A DNA stretch of 64,000 nt from contig NC_015138.1 of the NCBI RefSeq assembly GCF_000176855.2, forward strand, positions 2,480,001 through 2,544,000, in the 5' to 3' direction. This DNA comes from Paracidovorax avenae ATCC 19860. Its GTDB lineage: Bacteria; Pseudomonadota; Gammaproteobacteria; Burkholderiales; Burkholderiaceae_C. Below are positions 35,928 through 45,627 of this stretch, piece after piece. The notes beneath the pieces are model-generated. The model was not told the DNA's origin and did no database searches. It worked only from the letters and a program-made list of their open reading frames with translations. Made by a program: the position numbers and the translations under genes. The number at the start of each line of letters is the position of its first letter. The first letter of the stretch is position 1.

Positions 35928-36875
35928 TCAGAATGGATGGTGGTTTTCCAGCAGGGCTTCGCGGGTGGCGGGGCTTTCAAGCTGCTGCAGCCACCAGGTC
36001 AGGGCGCGGCCCGGCGGGGCATGCCCGGGGCCGCCCCAGGCATAGTGCAGGCGCACGCGGCGCGCGGGCCGCGCGACCTCGCGGACCACCAGCCGCCCGG
36101 CCTCGACATAGGGCCGCACCATGGGCTCCGGAAGAAACCCCGCGCCCAGCCCGCGCAACTGGGCCTGCAGCTTGGTCTGCATGCTGTCCACCGTGAATAC
36201 GTCCTGGCCGCCCAGCAGGCCCATGGTCACGCCGCCATGCTGCGCCGAATCGGCCACGGCGATGGCCCGGTGCTGGCGCAGCACCGTGTCCGTGAGCGGG
36301 CCGGGCGCGGTGGCGAGCGGATGGTGCGGCGCCACGGTGAAGAGGAACAGCAGGTCGCCGATCACTTTGCCCTGCACGCCGGAGGCGTTGGTGGCGTTCA
36401 CGGCCACGCCCAGCGCCAGGTCCGCGCGGCCGGAGGTCAACGCCTCGAGCGTGCCCGTGAGGATGTCGTCGCGCAGCTTGAGCCGGGTCGGTGGAGACTG
36501 CGCATAGAAGGCCTCCACGAGTTCCAGCAGGGTGGTGGGGGAAATCACGCCGTCCACCGCGATGGTGAGCTGGGGCTCCCACCCGGTCGCCACCCGGCGC
36601 ACGCGGTGCGCGACGGCCTCGACCTCCTCGAGCAGCCGGGCCCCTTCGCGCAGCAGTTCACTGCCCGCCTCGGTGGGCCGCGCCTGGCGGGCGCTGCGGT
36701 CGAACAGCAGCACGTCCAGCGCCTCCTCGATCTGCCGCACCCGGTAGGTGAGCGCACTGGGCACTACGCCGAGCTGCCGCGCCGCCGCGGCGAAGCTGCC
36801 GGTTTCCGCGATCACCTGCAGCATGGCCAGGCTGTCGGGCGTGAGGGCGTCGCGGGCGGGAGGCGGAACGGTCAT
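35928..36875 (-). CDS. LysR-family regulator
   Basis: 315 aa. The helix-turn-helix is AMLQVIAETGSFAAAARQLGVVPSALTYRVRQIEE near residues 17-50, followed by a LysR substrate-binding domain. It is divergent from a pirin gene 99 bases away, and a T-N11-A type site lies between, so it probably controls itself and the pirin/quinone-reductase/pirin set, perhaps in response to quinones or electrophiles as in comparable loci. The effector is unknown. An in-frame TTG at 36890 is a less likely start. Confidence 0.92.
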   Translation of the reverse strand: MTVPPPARDALTPDSLAMLQVIAETGSFAAAARQLGVVPSALTYRVRQIEEALDVLLFDRSARQARPTEAGSELLREGARLLEEVEAVAHRVRRVATGWEPQLTIAVDGVISPTTLLELVEAFYAQSPPTRLKLRDDILTGTLEALTSGRADLALGVAVNATNASGVQGKVIGDLLFLFTVAPHHPLATAPGPLTDTVLRQHRAIAVADSAQHGGVTMGLLGGQDVFTVDSMQTKLQAQLRGLGAGFLPEPMVRPYVEAGRLVVREVARPARRVRLHYAWGGPGHAPPGRALTWWLQQLESPATREALLENHHPF

Positions 36876-36885
36876 CGGGGAGGGC

Positions 36886-36912
36886 TTCAAAGGTTTTGAA
36901 TGATGCCTTCAA
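36886..36912. promoter_or_regulatory. LysR-type operator candidate
   Basis: TTCAAAGGTTTTGAA (36886-36900) is an inverted repeat TTCAA-N5-TTGAA fitting the T-N11-A pattern, with an extra TTCAA at 36908-36912. It lies between the LysR gene and the divergent pirin gene. Confidence 0.5.
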
Positions 36913-36974
36913 TCGCACTGCGCCCGCAAGCCGCGTCCTGCTCCTAAAGTGCCAGCACTGTCTGAAACCCGCCC

Positions 36975-37685
36975 ATGTTGACCGTCCGCAAATCGTGCGA
37001 CCGGGGCCACGCCGACCACGGCTGGCTGCGATCGCTCCACAGCTTCTCCTTCGCCGGCTACCACGACCCCCGCTATATGGGCTTCGGCAACCTGCACGCG
37101 CTGAACGAGGAATGGATCGCCCCTGGCGCCGGGCTGGGCCTGCACGGCCACCGCGACATGGAGATCCTCAGCTATGTGCTCTCCGGCCAGTTGGGCAGCC
37201 GGGACTGCAGCGGCCGGGTGCAATCGGTCGCCGCGGGCCGCGTGCAGCGCATGGCAGGGGGCGAGGGCGCCACCCATGCCGAATTCAACCCGCTGCCCGA
37301 CCAGCCCGCGCACTACCTGCAGATCTGGATCGCGCCGCAGGCGCCGGGCAGGGCGCGGGAATACGCGCAGGTTCCGGGCCCCGCGGACCGCGGGAGCGGC
37401 CGGCTGCATCTGCTGGCGGCCCCGCAGGCCAGGCCCGGCGTGCTGTACCTGCAGGCCGATGCCTGTGTCTATGCGGGCCTGTTCGACGGCGGGGGCGGCG
37501 ACGAGCTGCCGCTGGACCCCGCCCGCAAATGCTATGTGCACCTGCTGCGCGGCACGCTGCAGGCCAACGGCAGCCTGCTGGCCGCGGGCGACGCCGCCTT
37601 CGTCGAGCGCGAGCGCCGGCTGGCCCTGGAGCAGGGTTGCGGCGCCGAGGTGCTGGTGTTCGATCTCGCTGCCAGGGAACGCTGA
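36975..37685 (+). CDS. Pirin-family protein (YhaK/YhhW type)
   Basis: 236 aa bicupin. The N-terminal cupin shows DHGWLRSLHSFSFAGYHDP, MGFGNLHALNEEWIAPG and the metal ligands HGHRDMEILSYVLSG; the second cupin lacks them. Relatives such as YhhW oxidise quercetin in vitro. It starts at ATG 36975 and is followed by the flavodoxin-like quinone reductase after 52 bases. It is probably under the divergent LysR gene. Confidence 0.93.
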   Translation: MLTVRKSCDRGHADHGWLRSLHSFSFAGYHDPRYMGFGNLHALNEEWIAPGAGLGLHGHRDMEILSYVLSGQLGSRDCSGRVQSVAAGRVQRMAGGEGATHAEFNPLPDQPAHYLQIWIAPQAPGRAREYAQVPGPADRGSGRLHLLAAPQARPGVLYLQADACVYAGLFDGGGGDELPLDPARKCYVHLLRGTLQANGSLLAAGDAAFVERERRLALEQGCGAEVLVFDLAARER

Positions 37686-37737
37686 AGCGCTCCGGACGCG
37701 GCATATTCCCATCCCCCAACCCACCAGGAGTCATTTC

Positions 37738-38292
37738 ATGGCAAAAATCGCAGTCGTCTTCCATTCCGGCTATGGCCACACCCAGCGCCTGGCACAGGCC
37801 GTCGCGGAGGGCGCCAACGCCCAGCTCATCGCCATCGACGCGGACGGCAACCTGCCCGAGGGCGGCTGGGAAGCCCTGGCCGAAGCCGACGGCATCATCT
37901 TCGGCACCCCGACGTACATGGGCAGCCCGAGCTGGCAGTTCAAGAAGTTCGCGGATGCGTCCTCCAAGGCCTGGTTCGGCCGCGCATGGCAGGACAAGGT
38001 GTTCGGCGGTTTCACCAACAGCGCCAGCCTGAACGGCGACAAGCAGGTGACCCTGATCGCCCTGCAGACGCTGGCCTCGCAGCACGGCGGCATCTGGGTG
38101 AGCCTGGGCATGCTGCCTGCCAACAGCAAGGCCGCCACGCGCAACGATCCCAACAACCTGGGCGGCTCCGTCGGCATGCTGGCGCAGTCGCCCTCGGACG
38201 CGAGCGTGCAGGAAATGCTGCCCGGCGACCTGGAAACCGGCCGGGCCTACGGCGCGCGCGTCGCCCGCATCGCGCAGCAGCTGCGCGGCTGA
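37738..38292 (+). CDS. Flavodoxin-family NAD(P)H:quinone oxidoreductase (WrbA-like)
   Basis: 184 aa. The FMN loop HSGYGHTQRLAQAVAEGAN opens the protein, GTPTYMGSPSWQFKKFADASS holds the isoalloxazine ring, and GGFTNSASLNGDKQ follows. It is related to WrbA but shorter, lacking WrbA's insertion. It would reduce quinones by two electrons and protect against electrophiles. CAGGAG precedes ATG 37738. Its neighbours are two pirins, a combination seen with quinone or flavonoid detoxification. Confidence 0.92.
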   Translation: MAKIAVVFHSGYGHTQRLAQAVAEGANAQLIAIDADGNLPEGGWEALAEADGIIFGTPTYMGSPSWQFKKFADASSKAWFGRAWQDKVFGGFTNSASLNGDKQVTLIALQTLASQHGGIWVSLGMLPANSKAATRNDPNNLGGSVGMLAQSPSDASVQEMLPGDLETGRAYGARVARIAQQLRG

Positions 38293-38393
38293 CGCGGCGC
38301 GTGCCGGTGCGCTGCAGGCGTGCCGGCGCATGGCTTTTTCCCCGCCGGCGGGTTACGCTGGCGGCGCCACCCCTGTCACCGAAAGGACCGCCC

Positions 38394-39344
38394 GTGGATA
38401 CGCCTGTGCCCCTGCCTCCGTCTGCCGGCGATGCCGCGCCGCCGTTCCTGCTGCTCGGCGGCCATGCCAAGGACCTGGGCGGCGGCTTCGTGGTGCGCAG
38501 GCTGCTGCCCGCGCTGCAGCGCCGCTCCATCGGCCCCTTCGTGTTCTTCGACCATTTCGGGCCGGTCACGGTCGAGCCCGCGTCCGAGTACGACGTGCGG
38601 CCGCATCCGCACATCGGGCTGGCCACGGTCACGTACCTGTTCGAGGGGGCGATCACGCACCGCGACAGCCTGGGTTCCGTCTGCGAGATCGCTCCCGGCG
38701 CCATCAACTGGATGACGGCGGGCCGCGGCATCGTGCATTCCGAACGGCGCCCCGAGCGGCTGCGCAGCGCGGCCTACGTGAACCACGGACTGCAGCTGTG
38801 GGCGGCGCTGCCGGAGGCGCATGCCGAGGTGGAACCCTCGTTCGTCCACACGCCCGCGGAGGCCATCCCCGAGATCCATGACGGCCAGGGCGTTCGCGTG
38901 CGCGTGCTGGTCGGCAGCGCCTTCGGGGCCACGTCGCCCGTGGCCACGCTCGCGCCCACCCTCTACCTCGACATCCTGCTGCCCGCGGGCGCCGAACTGC
39001 TGCTGCCGCCGCTGGCCGAGGAAATGGCCGTGTATGCCGTGGAGGGCGCCTGCAGGCTGGAGGATGGCGCCGGGCGCCCGGCCGACCTGCCGGCCGGCAT
39101 GCTCGCCATTGCGCAGGCCGCCGGCCCCGTGCGGCTGCAGGAGGCCACGGGCAGCGGGCCTGCGCGCTGCGTGGTCATCGGCGGCGCGCCGCTCGATGGC
39201 CCGCGGCACATCTGGTGGAATTTCGTGTCCTCGCGCAAGGAGCGCATCGTCCAGGCGGCCGACGACTGGGACGCCATGCGCATGGGCGCGGTGCCGGGCG
39301 ATCCCGAACGCATTCCGCTGCCGGAGCGGCATTTCAAGCGGTGA
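38394..39344 (+). CDS. Pirin-family protein
   Basis: 316 aa starting with GTG at 38394; GAAAGGA six bases upstream decides this start. The N-terminal cupin holds FVFFDHFGPV, DVRPHPHIGLATVTYLFEG and the Glu/His ligands HRDSLGS; NWMTAGRGIVHSER is the pirin signature. The C-terminal cupin and the tail WWNFVSSRKERI are complete. It is a longer class of pirin than the one at 36975, so the two are not a recent duplication. Confidence 0.92.
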   Translation: MDTPVPLPPSAGDAAPPFLLLGGHAKDLGGGFVVRRLLPALQRRSIGPFVFFDHFGPVTVEPASEYDVRPHPHIGLATVTYLFEGAITHRDSLGSVCEIAPGAINWMTAGRGIVHSERRPERLRSAAYVNHGLQLWAALPEAHAEVEPSFVHTPAEAIPEIHDGQGVRVRVLVGSAFGATSPVATLAPTLYLDILLPAGAELLLPPLAEEMAVYAVEGACRLEDGAGRPADLPAGMLAIAQAAGPVRLQEATGSGPARCVVIGGAPLDGPRHIWWNFVSSRKERIVQAADDWDAMRMGAVPGDPERIPLPERHFKR

Positions 39345-39402
39345 CTTGCACGCGCTGGTCCTGCTGCGGGCAGGGCGGTCCGCGCCGCGGGCCTGCCGCG
39401 GC

Positions 39403-40176
39403 CTAGGCAGAGGCAGGCCCTTCCACAGGGCCCGATCCGGATTCCGACAGGTCGGGCGCCAGCACTTCGCGCTCGTCGAAGACAAAGCACCCGCCCCGGT
39501 AGTGGGCCCCGTCCGTCTGCTCGAAGTATTTCAGGATGCCGCCCTCGAGCTGGTACACATGCCCGATGCCTTCCTCGCGCATGAGGATGGCGGCCTTCTC
39601 GCAGCGGATGCCGCCGGTGCAGAAGCTCACCACCGTCTTGCCTTCGAGTTCCGACTTGTGTGCGCGCAGCGCGGGCGGGAATTCGGTGAACTTGGCGATA
39701 CGCCAGTCGATGGCGCCCTCGAAGGTGCCGTGGTCCACCTCGAAGGCATTGCGGGTGTCCAGCGTCACCACGGGGCGGCCCGTGTCGTCGTGGCCCTGTG
39801 CGAGCCAGCGCCGCAGCGTGGGCGCATCCACGGAGGGCGCGCGCCCGTCGGCGGGCCGGATGGCGGGGTGGTCCATGCGGATGATCTCGCGCTTGACCTT
39901 CACCAGCATCTTGCGGAAGGGCTGGGATGCCGACCAGCTCTCCTTCGGTTCCAGCGCGGCGAAGCGCGCATCCGTGTCCCGCAGCCACTGCACGAAGCCC
40001 CGCACGGCGGGCGCCGGCCCGGCCAGGAACATGTTGATGCCTTCTTCCGCCAGCAGGATCGTGCCCTTGAGGCCGTCTTCCAGGCACCGCGCATGCAGGC
40101 GGTCGCGCAGCGGCCCGGCGTCGGGCAGCGGGACGAACAGGTAGCAGGAGATGTTGAGGACGTCGTCGTGGTGCAT
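39403..40176 (-). CDS. trhO: tRNA uridine-34 hydroxylase TrhO (YceA rhodanese)
   Basis: 257 aa. An N-terminal acylphosphatase-like domain ([27 protein letters not shown]) is followed by a rhodanese domain with the active site CTGGIRC, Cys186 and Cys192. TrhO hydroxylates U34 of tRNA in an oxygen-dependent route to (m)cmo5U. It lacks the C-terminal Cys-rich extension found in the longer E. coli protein. It is the last gene of the minus-strand group behind the MinD-like ATPase. Confidence 0.93.
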   Translation of the reverse strand: MHHDDVLNISCYLFVPLPDAGPLRDRLHARCLEDGLKGTILLAEEGINMFLAGPAPAVRGFVQWLRDTDARFAALEPKESWSASQPFRKMLVKVKREIIRMDHPAIRPADGRAPSVDAPTLRRWLAQGHDDTGRPVVTLDTRNAFEVDHGTFEGAIDWRIAKFTEFPPALRAHKSELEGKTVVSFCTGGIRCEKAAILMREEGIGHVYQLEGGILKYFEQTDGAHYRGGCFVFDEREVLAPDLSESGSGPVEGPASA

Positions 40177-40219
40177 CGCGGTGGAGGGCGCCGGGCAGGC
40201 ATGCCGCCTGCCGGCCCCT

Positions 40220-41047
40220 TCAGGCTGCCGGCGTGAGCAGCGTGGAATCGATCTTGTTGGCCAGCTGCGCGATGGCCAGGGCGGCGGGACAGCCGGGCAT
40301 CTGCATCAGCAGCAGCTGGCGCCGCATGACGGCATCGCGCACGGCGGTGTCGGCCGGGATGTCGCCCAGGTGCAGCAGGCGCATCGGGCGGCCCGAATCG
40401 GTGCTGACGAAGCGGTCCAGGACCTGCTGGAGCTGGCCCGTGATCGCGCGGCCGTCGCCCGGTCGCGCGGCCTGGTTCACGATCAGGCGCACGTACTGGC
40501 GCTTTTGCTGCGTCGCCAGCACCTTGATCGCCGCATAAGCGTCCGTCAGGGAGGTGGGCTCGGGCGTGGCCACGATGAGCACTTCCGAGGCGAGCGAGAC
40601 GGAGAACAGCACGACGTCCGAGATGCCGGCGCCGGTGTCGAGCAGGAGCACGTCGTAGCGCGGCGCGAGCGTCTGGATCACGTTGAGGAACTCGCTGCGC
40701 ACCTCGGGGGTGAGCCGCGAATACTCGACCATGCCCGACCCGGCGAGCACGACGGAAAACCCGCCGGGCGCCTCGATCACGGCGTCGTCCAGTTCGGCCT
40801 TGCCGACGAAGACGTCGTGCAGCGTGACCTTGGGATGCAGGTTCAGGACCACGTCCAGGTTCGCGAGGCCGAGATCCGCGTCGAGCACGAGCACGCGGTA
40901 GCCGCGCCGGGTGAGGGCTGCGGCGAGGTTGGCGGAAACGAAGGTCTTGCCCACGCCTCCCTTGCCGCTGGTGATGGCAATGATGCGGGCACCGGCTGGC
41001 GTCTGGGGCGCAGCGGGCGTGGTGCGGGGTGACAGCGCGTCGGTCAT
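40220..41047 (-). CDS. MinD/ParA-family ATPase (FlhG-like)
   Basis: 275 aa. The deviant Walker A is SGKGGVGKT (27-35), with [14 protein letters not shown] (switch I) and [16 protein letters not shown] and [13 protein letters not shown] are as in FlhG/YlxH, which number flagella, rather than MinD. The C-terminus has only a weak amphipathic helix. flhF and other flagellar genes are not nearby. It follows a diguanylate cyclase by 10 bases, and c-di-GMP and flagellar control often go together. Confidence 0.88.
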   Translation of the reverse strand: MTDALSPRTTPAAPQTPAGARIIAITSGKGGVGKTFVSANLAAALTRRGYRVLVLDADLGLANLDVVLNLHPKVTLHDVFVGKAELDDAVIEAPGGFSVVLAGSGMVEYSRLTPEVRSEFLNVIQTLAPRYDVLLLDTGAGISDVVLFSVSLASEVLIVATPEPTSLTDAYAAIKVLATQQKRQYVRLIVNQAARPGDGRAITGQLQQVLDRFVSTDSGRPMRLLHLGDIPADTAVRDAVMRRQLLLMQMPGCPAALAIAQLANKIDSTLLTPAA

Positions 41048-41057
41048 CTCTTTGCTT

Positions 41058-41828
41058 TCAGTAGGCGCTGCCTGTGGAATCCAAGGGCGGGGGAAGGTCG
41101 CCCCAACCCGAGGGAGTGTACAGCGGGCCGAAAAGCAGGCTCTTCTCTTCGGCGCTCACCGTGCTGTCCGGCTGTTCTTCGATGCTGACCCGGTTGCGTC
41201 CCGCCAGCTTGGCCTTGTAGAGCTGGCTGTCGGCGCGCTCCGTCCACAGCAGGGTGGTGCTGCGGATCCACTGGAGCGCGAAGGCGCCGCCGATGCTGAC
41301 GGTGACATTGAGTTCGACCGTCGGCGAGATGCGGACGGGCGTGCGCTCGACCGCGCGGCGGATGCGCTCGGCCACCACCTTGCCGAAGCCGGCCTGGCAG
41401 GCGGGCAGGACCACGGCGAATTCCTCGCCGCCGTAGCGCGACAGCGTGTCCATGGGCCGGACGCAGCGGCTCAGCGTGCGCGCGATCGACTGCAGGACGA
41501 TGTCGCCGGCCATGTGGCCGTGGGTGTCGTTGACCCGCTTGAAGTTGTCGATGTCGAGCATCAGCAGCAGCGCCGCCTCGCCCGCGCGCGTGACGCGGTC
41601 GATCTCGCGCTCCAGCACGGTGCGGAAATGCCGCCGGTTCGCCAGGCCCGTGAGCGGGTCCTTCAGCGACAGTTCGCAGAGACCGTCGATCAGGCCCTGC
41701 AGGTAATGCCGGGGCGATTCCCTGGGGATGGCGGCTTCGGAGCCCAATGCCTGAGCGACCAGGGCGTGAGCCGTCGTCAGGCGCAGGTCGCGCAGGTCCA
41801 CAAGTGGGGGGGTCGCGGATTCAGACAC
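41058..41828 (-). CDS. GGDEF diguanylate cyclase
   Basis: 256 aa if translation begins at the GTG at 41828; no ATG exists before the catalytic domain and no clear ribosome site is seen, so the start is unsure. The GGDEF domain has DPLTGLANRRHFRTVL, DIDNFKRVNDTHGHMAGD, the site GGEEF and RPMD (I-site) five residues before it. The ~75-residue N-terminal part is helical and not a known sensor. It makes c-di-GMP. It is the first gene of the group with the FlhG-like ATPase and trhO, 56 bases after the SulP gene. Confidence 0.88.
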   Translation of the reverse strand: MSESATPPLVDLRDLRLTTAHALVAQALGSEAAIPRESPRHYLQGLIDGLCELSLKDPLTGLANRRHFRTVLEREIDRVTRAGEAALLLMLDIDNFKRVNDTHGHMAGDIVLQSIARTLSRCVRPMDTLSRYGGEEFAVVLPACQAGFGKVVAERIRRAVERTPVRISPTVELNVTVSIGGAFALQWIRSTTLLWTERADSQLYKAKLAGRNRVSIEEQPDSTVSAEEKSLLFGPLYTPSGWGDLPPPLDSTGSAY

Positions 41829-41884
41829 AAAATGCAACAAACAGTGTTCAGGAAGTGTATCAGCGGCTGCCCCGCCATAGGTAA

Positions 41885-43612
41885 CTACAAAGGTAAACGT
41901 TGCAACGCCAGCAGGGCTTCGGCGTCGGTACGGTAGAGCACGAGGCCCGGGCCCTCCAGCAACCCGGCGCGGCGCAGCACCTGTTCGACGGGAAGCTTCA
42001 TGCCGCTCACGTGCAGTGCCCCGCCGTGGGCACGGGCCAGGGCCCGCAGCCGGCCGAAGCACTCAACGCCGGTCACGTCGATGCGGTTGATCGGAAGGGC
42101 GAACAGGCAGATGTGCCGTACCTCGGAATATGCCGCAAGATGTTCCGAGATGCGTTGCTCCAGCGCAGCAGCGGACGCGAAATCGAGCTCCGCATCCATC
42201 CGGACGCCCAGCAGTCCGGGCGCGAGCGGCGGCAATTGCCACAGGTGGCGGTCGCGCAGGCTGCCGTCCGGGTGCAGCCCGACCTCGATGATGCGCGGGT
42301 GCAGCCGCTGGTAGAGGAAGTGGCTCAGGTTCAGCACCAGCCCCGCCAGCACGCCCCAGTACATGCGCGGCGCAGTCGCCAGCGTGAGGAAGAACGTCAG
42401 CCCGCCGATGAGGGCCTCCACCCGGGAAATGCGCCACAGCCGCAGCAGCACCGCCGGCTTGATGAGGCTGGTGACCGCTGCCACCACCACTGCGGCGAGC
42501 ACCGACTGCGGCACGTGGTAGAGCGCCGGCGTGAGCCACAGCAGCACCGCCAGGACCAGGGCCAGGGCGAACAGCGTGGCCCAGCCGCTCTTCGCACCGG
42601 CGTACAGGTTGATCGCGGAGCGCGAGAACGACGCACTTGTCGCGAAACTGCCACAGAAACCCGACCCCATCTTCGCCAGGCCGTGCGCGATCAGGTCCTG
42701 GTTCTCGTTCCAGCGCGTGCCGCCCTGCTGGTGCTCGACCTTGGCCGAAGAGGCGGTCTCCAGGAAGCTGACGAGGGTGACCACCAGCACGGGCATCAGC
42801 AACTGGCCGAACTGGTCCCAGTCCAGCCAGCCGGGCCAGTAGAAATGCGGCAGGCCGGAAGGCAGGTGGCCTACCACCGCACCATCCTGGTCCGCATAGC
42901 CCAGGGCCCGGCTGGCCAGGGCCGCCACGCCGACGATGACGATGGCCGAGGGAAAGGTGGGCCGCCAGCGGCGCGCCAGGGTCAGCAGGACCAGGCTGCC
43001 GAGCCCGAAGGCCGCCGCCGTGCCATCGAAGTGGTGGATGGACGGGGCGGTGGCCAGCGCATGCCAGGTGGTGCGCAGCCCCAGCAGCGCCGGCAGTTGG
43101 GACGCGAGAATGAGCAGCGCGGCGGCCTGGGTGAACCCGTTGAGCACGGGCGACGTGACGAGGTTGAGCAGCCAGCCGAAGCGCACGGCGCCCAGCAACA
43201 GCTGAACCAGCCCCGACAGGATGGCCATCCAGGCCGCCAGCGCCACCCATTCGGCGCTGCCCGGCTCCGCCATGCCGGTGAGGGACGCCCCGATCAGCAG
43301 GGCGGTGAGCGCCGTGGGCCCGACTCCGAGGCGGGTGGACGAACTCCACAGCACCGCGATCAGCGCAGGCACGAGGGACGCATAGATGCCCGTCACCAGC
43401 GGCATGCCGGCCAGGGCCGCGTAGGCCACGCCCTGGGGCACCAGCATCAGCCCCACCGTCATGCCGGCCCAGAACTCTCCGCGCAGCAGCTGGGCGTCCG
43501 GCCGCGGCCACCCGAGAAAAGGGAACCAGCGCAGGAGCATGTGCCGGCGGCCGGCGGCGCCGGCGGCCGGCGGCGGCGTGGGAGAAGGTGCGGGGGAGGG
43601 CGCGGGGGACAT
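41885..43612 (-). CDS. SulP-family anion permease with STAS domain
   Basis: 575 aa. After a Pro-rich start there are 12-14 hydrophobic segments; LLRGEFWAGMTVGLMLVPQGVAYAALAG is interrupted by none of the usual gaps and is the SulP signature region. The C-terminal ~120 residues are a STAS domain (RMDAELDFASAAALEQRI, FALPINRIDVTGVECFGRL). It probably imports sulfate, or bicarbonate as in some members. I chose ATG 43612 (GGGTGAG upstream); a GTG at 43627 would add five residues. Divergent from the BON gene. Confidence 0.92.
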   Translation of the reverse strand: MSPAPSPAPSPTPPPAAGAAGRRHMLLRWFPFLGWPRPDAQLLRGEFWAGMTVGLMLVPQGVAYAALAGMPLVTGIYASLVPALIAVLWSSSTRLGVGPTALTALLIGASLTGMAEPGSAEWVALAAWMAILSGLVQLLLGAVRFGWLLNLVTSPVLNGFTQAAALLILASQLPALLGLRTTWHALATAPSIHHFDGTAAAFGLGSLVLLTLARRWRPTFPSAIVIVGVAALASRALGYADQDGAVVGHLPSGLPHFYWPGWLDWDQFGQLLMPVLVVTLVSFLETASSAKVEHQQGGTRWNENQDLIAHGLAKMGSGFCGSFATSASFSRSAINLYAGAKSGWATLFALALVLAVLLWLTPALYHVPQSVLAAVVVAAVTSLIKPAVLLRLWRISRVEALIGGLTFFLTLATAPRMYWGVLAGLVLNLSHFLYQRLHPRIIEVGLHPDGSLRDRHLWQLPPLAPGLLGVRMDAELDFASAAALEQRISEHLAAYSEVRHICLFALPINRIDVTGVECFGRLRALARAHGGALHVSGMKLPVEQVLRRAGLLEGPGLVLYRTDAEALLALQRLPL

Positions 43613-43725
43613 GGTGAGGATTCTCACCCCAAGCGTCCTACGCCAGCTTCGGCTTTGTCCGACCGCGGCGCGCTACGGTCGAGCCTAGAGTTTCGCCATA
43701 TTCCCGACGCTCCAAGGAGATCGCC

Positions 43726-44202
43726 ATGACGCACGCCCCCACCCCGTCCTCCAGCCCCGCCCGCAGCCCGCGTGTCATCGCCATCCTGTCCGCCACCGCC
43801 CTCGCTTTCGGGCTGGCGGCCTGCGACCGCAACGACGGGCAGACCGTCGGCCAGAAGATCGACGCCACCATCGAGCGCACCGGCGAAGCCGCCTCGGATG
43901 CGCAGCGCCGCATGGAGGCCGCCGCCACCGAGGCCAGCCAGGCGTCCCGCCAGGCGGCAGCGCGCGCGGCGGAGGTCATGGACGATGCCGGCATCAGCGC
44001 CAAGGTCAAGGCCGGTCTGGCCGAAGATCCGGAGCTGAGCGCCATCCGCATCGACGTGGATACCCGCAACGGCATCGTCACCCTGAACGGCCCGGTCAGG
44101 AACGACGTGGCGCGCGAGCGCGCGACCCGCATCGCCCAGGGCGTGAAGGGCGTGAACTCCGTGGTGAACCAGCTGACGGTCACCCAGGGCACCACGGGCT
44201 GA
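43726..44202 (+). CDS. BON-domain lipoprotein
   Basis: 158 aa. A type II signal with lipobox LAAC (Cys33 region) is followed by an Ala/Glu/Gln-rich helix (residues ~45-85, coiled-coil-like) and one BON domain (GISAKVKAGLAEDPELSAIRIDVDTRNGIVTLNG). BON lipoproteins such as OsmY/DolP relatives act in envelope integrity. It is probably anchored in the outer membrane, as the residue after the Cys is Asp (+2), which in enterobacteria would signal inner-membrane retention; the rule may not hold here. Confidence 0.9.
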   Translation: MTHAPTPSSSPARSPRVIAILSATALAFGLAACDRNDGQTVGQKIDATIERTGEAASDAQRRMEAAATEASQASRQAAARAAEVMDDAGISAKVKAGLAEDPELSAIRIDVDTRNGIVTLNGPVRNDVARERATRIAQGVKGVNSVVNQLTVTQGTTG

Positions 44203-44248
44203 TCCCGGGCTGACCGCGCAGGGAGGCGGGCGGCGATACCATCGCCGC

Positions 44249-45490
44249 ATGACTTCCTCCGCATCCGACGCCACGCCGGGCTCCGGGCCCGACACCCGCC
44301 TGATCCACCACGCGTACACGCCGCCGGCCGGCTTCAGCGCGCCGCAGCCGGCCGTGCACAAGGCCTCCACCGTCATCTTCCCGGACGTCGCGGCGATGCG
44401 CTCGCGCGAATGGAAGGACAAGACCGGCTACACCTATGGCCTGCACGGCACGCCCACCACCTACATGCTCGAGGAACGCCTCTGCGAGCTGGAGGGCGGC
44501 CTGCAGTGCGTGCTGATGCCCAGCGGCCTCGCGGCCATCGCCAACGTGGCGCTGGCGCTGCTGCGCAGCGGCGACGAGGTGCTGATCCCGGACAACGCCT
44601 ACGGGCCCAACAAGGCGCTGGCCGAGGTGGAGCTGGCGCATTACGGCATCCGCCATGCGTACTACGATCCGCTGGATCCCGCCGACCTGGCGGCACGCAT
44701 CACGGCCAGCACCCGGCTGGTGTGGCTGGAAGCGCCTGGCTCCGTCACGCTGGAGTTCCCGGATCTGGCCGAACAGGTGCGCATCTGCCGCGACCGCGGC
44801 GTGACCACCGCGCTCGACAATACCTGGGGTGCGGGCATCGCCTTCCAGCCCTTCGACCTGCTGGGTGACGGGCAACTGGGCGTGGACATTTCGGTCCATG
44901 CCCTGACCAAGTACCCCAGCGGCGGCGGGGACGTGCTCATGGGCAGCGCGATCACCCGCGACCCGGCCCTGCACCTGCGCATCAAGCTCACCCACATGCG
45001 GCTGGGCCTGGGCGTGGGTGCCAACGATGCCGAGGCGGTGCTGCGTTCGCTGCCCAGCGTTGGATTGCGGTACCGCGCGCATGACGCGGCGGCGCGCGAG
45101 CTGGCCGCCTGGATGGCCGGGCAGTCCGCCGTCGCCCAGGTGCTGCACCCCGCGTTGCCCGGGGCTCCGGGGCATGCGCACTGGGCCGCGCTGTGCGCCC
45201 GCGGCACGGGGCAGGGCGCCGCTGCCGGCCTATTCAGCGTGGTCATCGACGAGCGCCATGGCCAGGACCGTGTCGATGCGTTCTGCGACGGCCTGCGGCT
45301 CTTCAAGCTCGGCTACAGCTGGGGCGGACCCATGAGCCTGGTGGTGCCCTACGATTTGCCGACGATGCGCGCGCGCCCCACGCAGCACCTGCGGCCCGGC
45401 ACCGTGGTGCGTTTTTCCGTGGGGCTGGAAAACGTGGAAGACCTGCGCAACGACATCGCTCAGTCGCTCGCCGCCGCGTTTCCTGCCTGA
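44249..45490 (+). CDS. metC: Cystathionine beta-lyase
   Basis: 413 aa, PLP fold type I, Cys/Met-metabolism family. Conserved blocks are the SRE/WK substrate-chain region (TGYTYGLHGTPTTYMLEERL), the PLP phosphate pocket MPSGLAAIANVALALL, and the Schiff-base lysine Lys221 in ALTKYPSGGGDV. It turns cystathionine into homocysteine, pyruvate and ammonia. Sequence order resembles proteobacterial MetC rather than MetB/MetZ. ATG 44249 lies 46 bases after the BON gene. Confidence 0.92.
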   Translation: MTSSASDATPGSGPDTRLIHHAYTPPAGFSAPQPAVHKASTVIFPDVAAMRSREWKDKTGYTYGLHGTPTTYMLEERLCELEGGLQCVLMPSGLAAIANVALALLRSGDEVLIPDNAYGPNKALAEVELAHYGIRHAYYDPLDPADLAARITASTRLVWLEAPGSVTLEFPDLAEQVRICRDRGVTTALDNTWGAGIAFQPFDLLGDGQLGVDISVHALTKYPSGGGDVLMGSAITRDPALHLRIKLTHMRLGLGVGANDAEAVLRSLPSVGLRYRAHDAAARELAAWMAGQSAVAQVLHPALPGAPGHAHWAALCARGTGQGAAAGLFSVVIDERHGQDRVDAFCDGLRLFKLGYSWGGPMSLVVPYDLPTMRARPTQHLRPGTVVRFSVGLENVEDLRNDIAQSLAAAFPA

Positions 45491-45627
45491 CGGGCGGGGC
45501 GGCGCTGCCGGCCTGCGGGCCGCCCGACTCGCCATGCCGCATGCCATGCCAGGGCGATGCAAGGGGTCTTGCCGGTCGTGCTGCTACATTGGACCTCCGA
45601 ACTGCATCCACAAAAGGGGGCTCCACC

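Noticed and set aside
36975-39344. Pirin genes as a tandem duplication
   Set aside because: The two proteins differ in length (236 and 316 aa) and in most motifs, so they belong to different pirin subfamilies.
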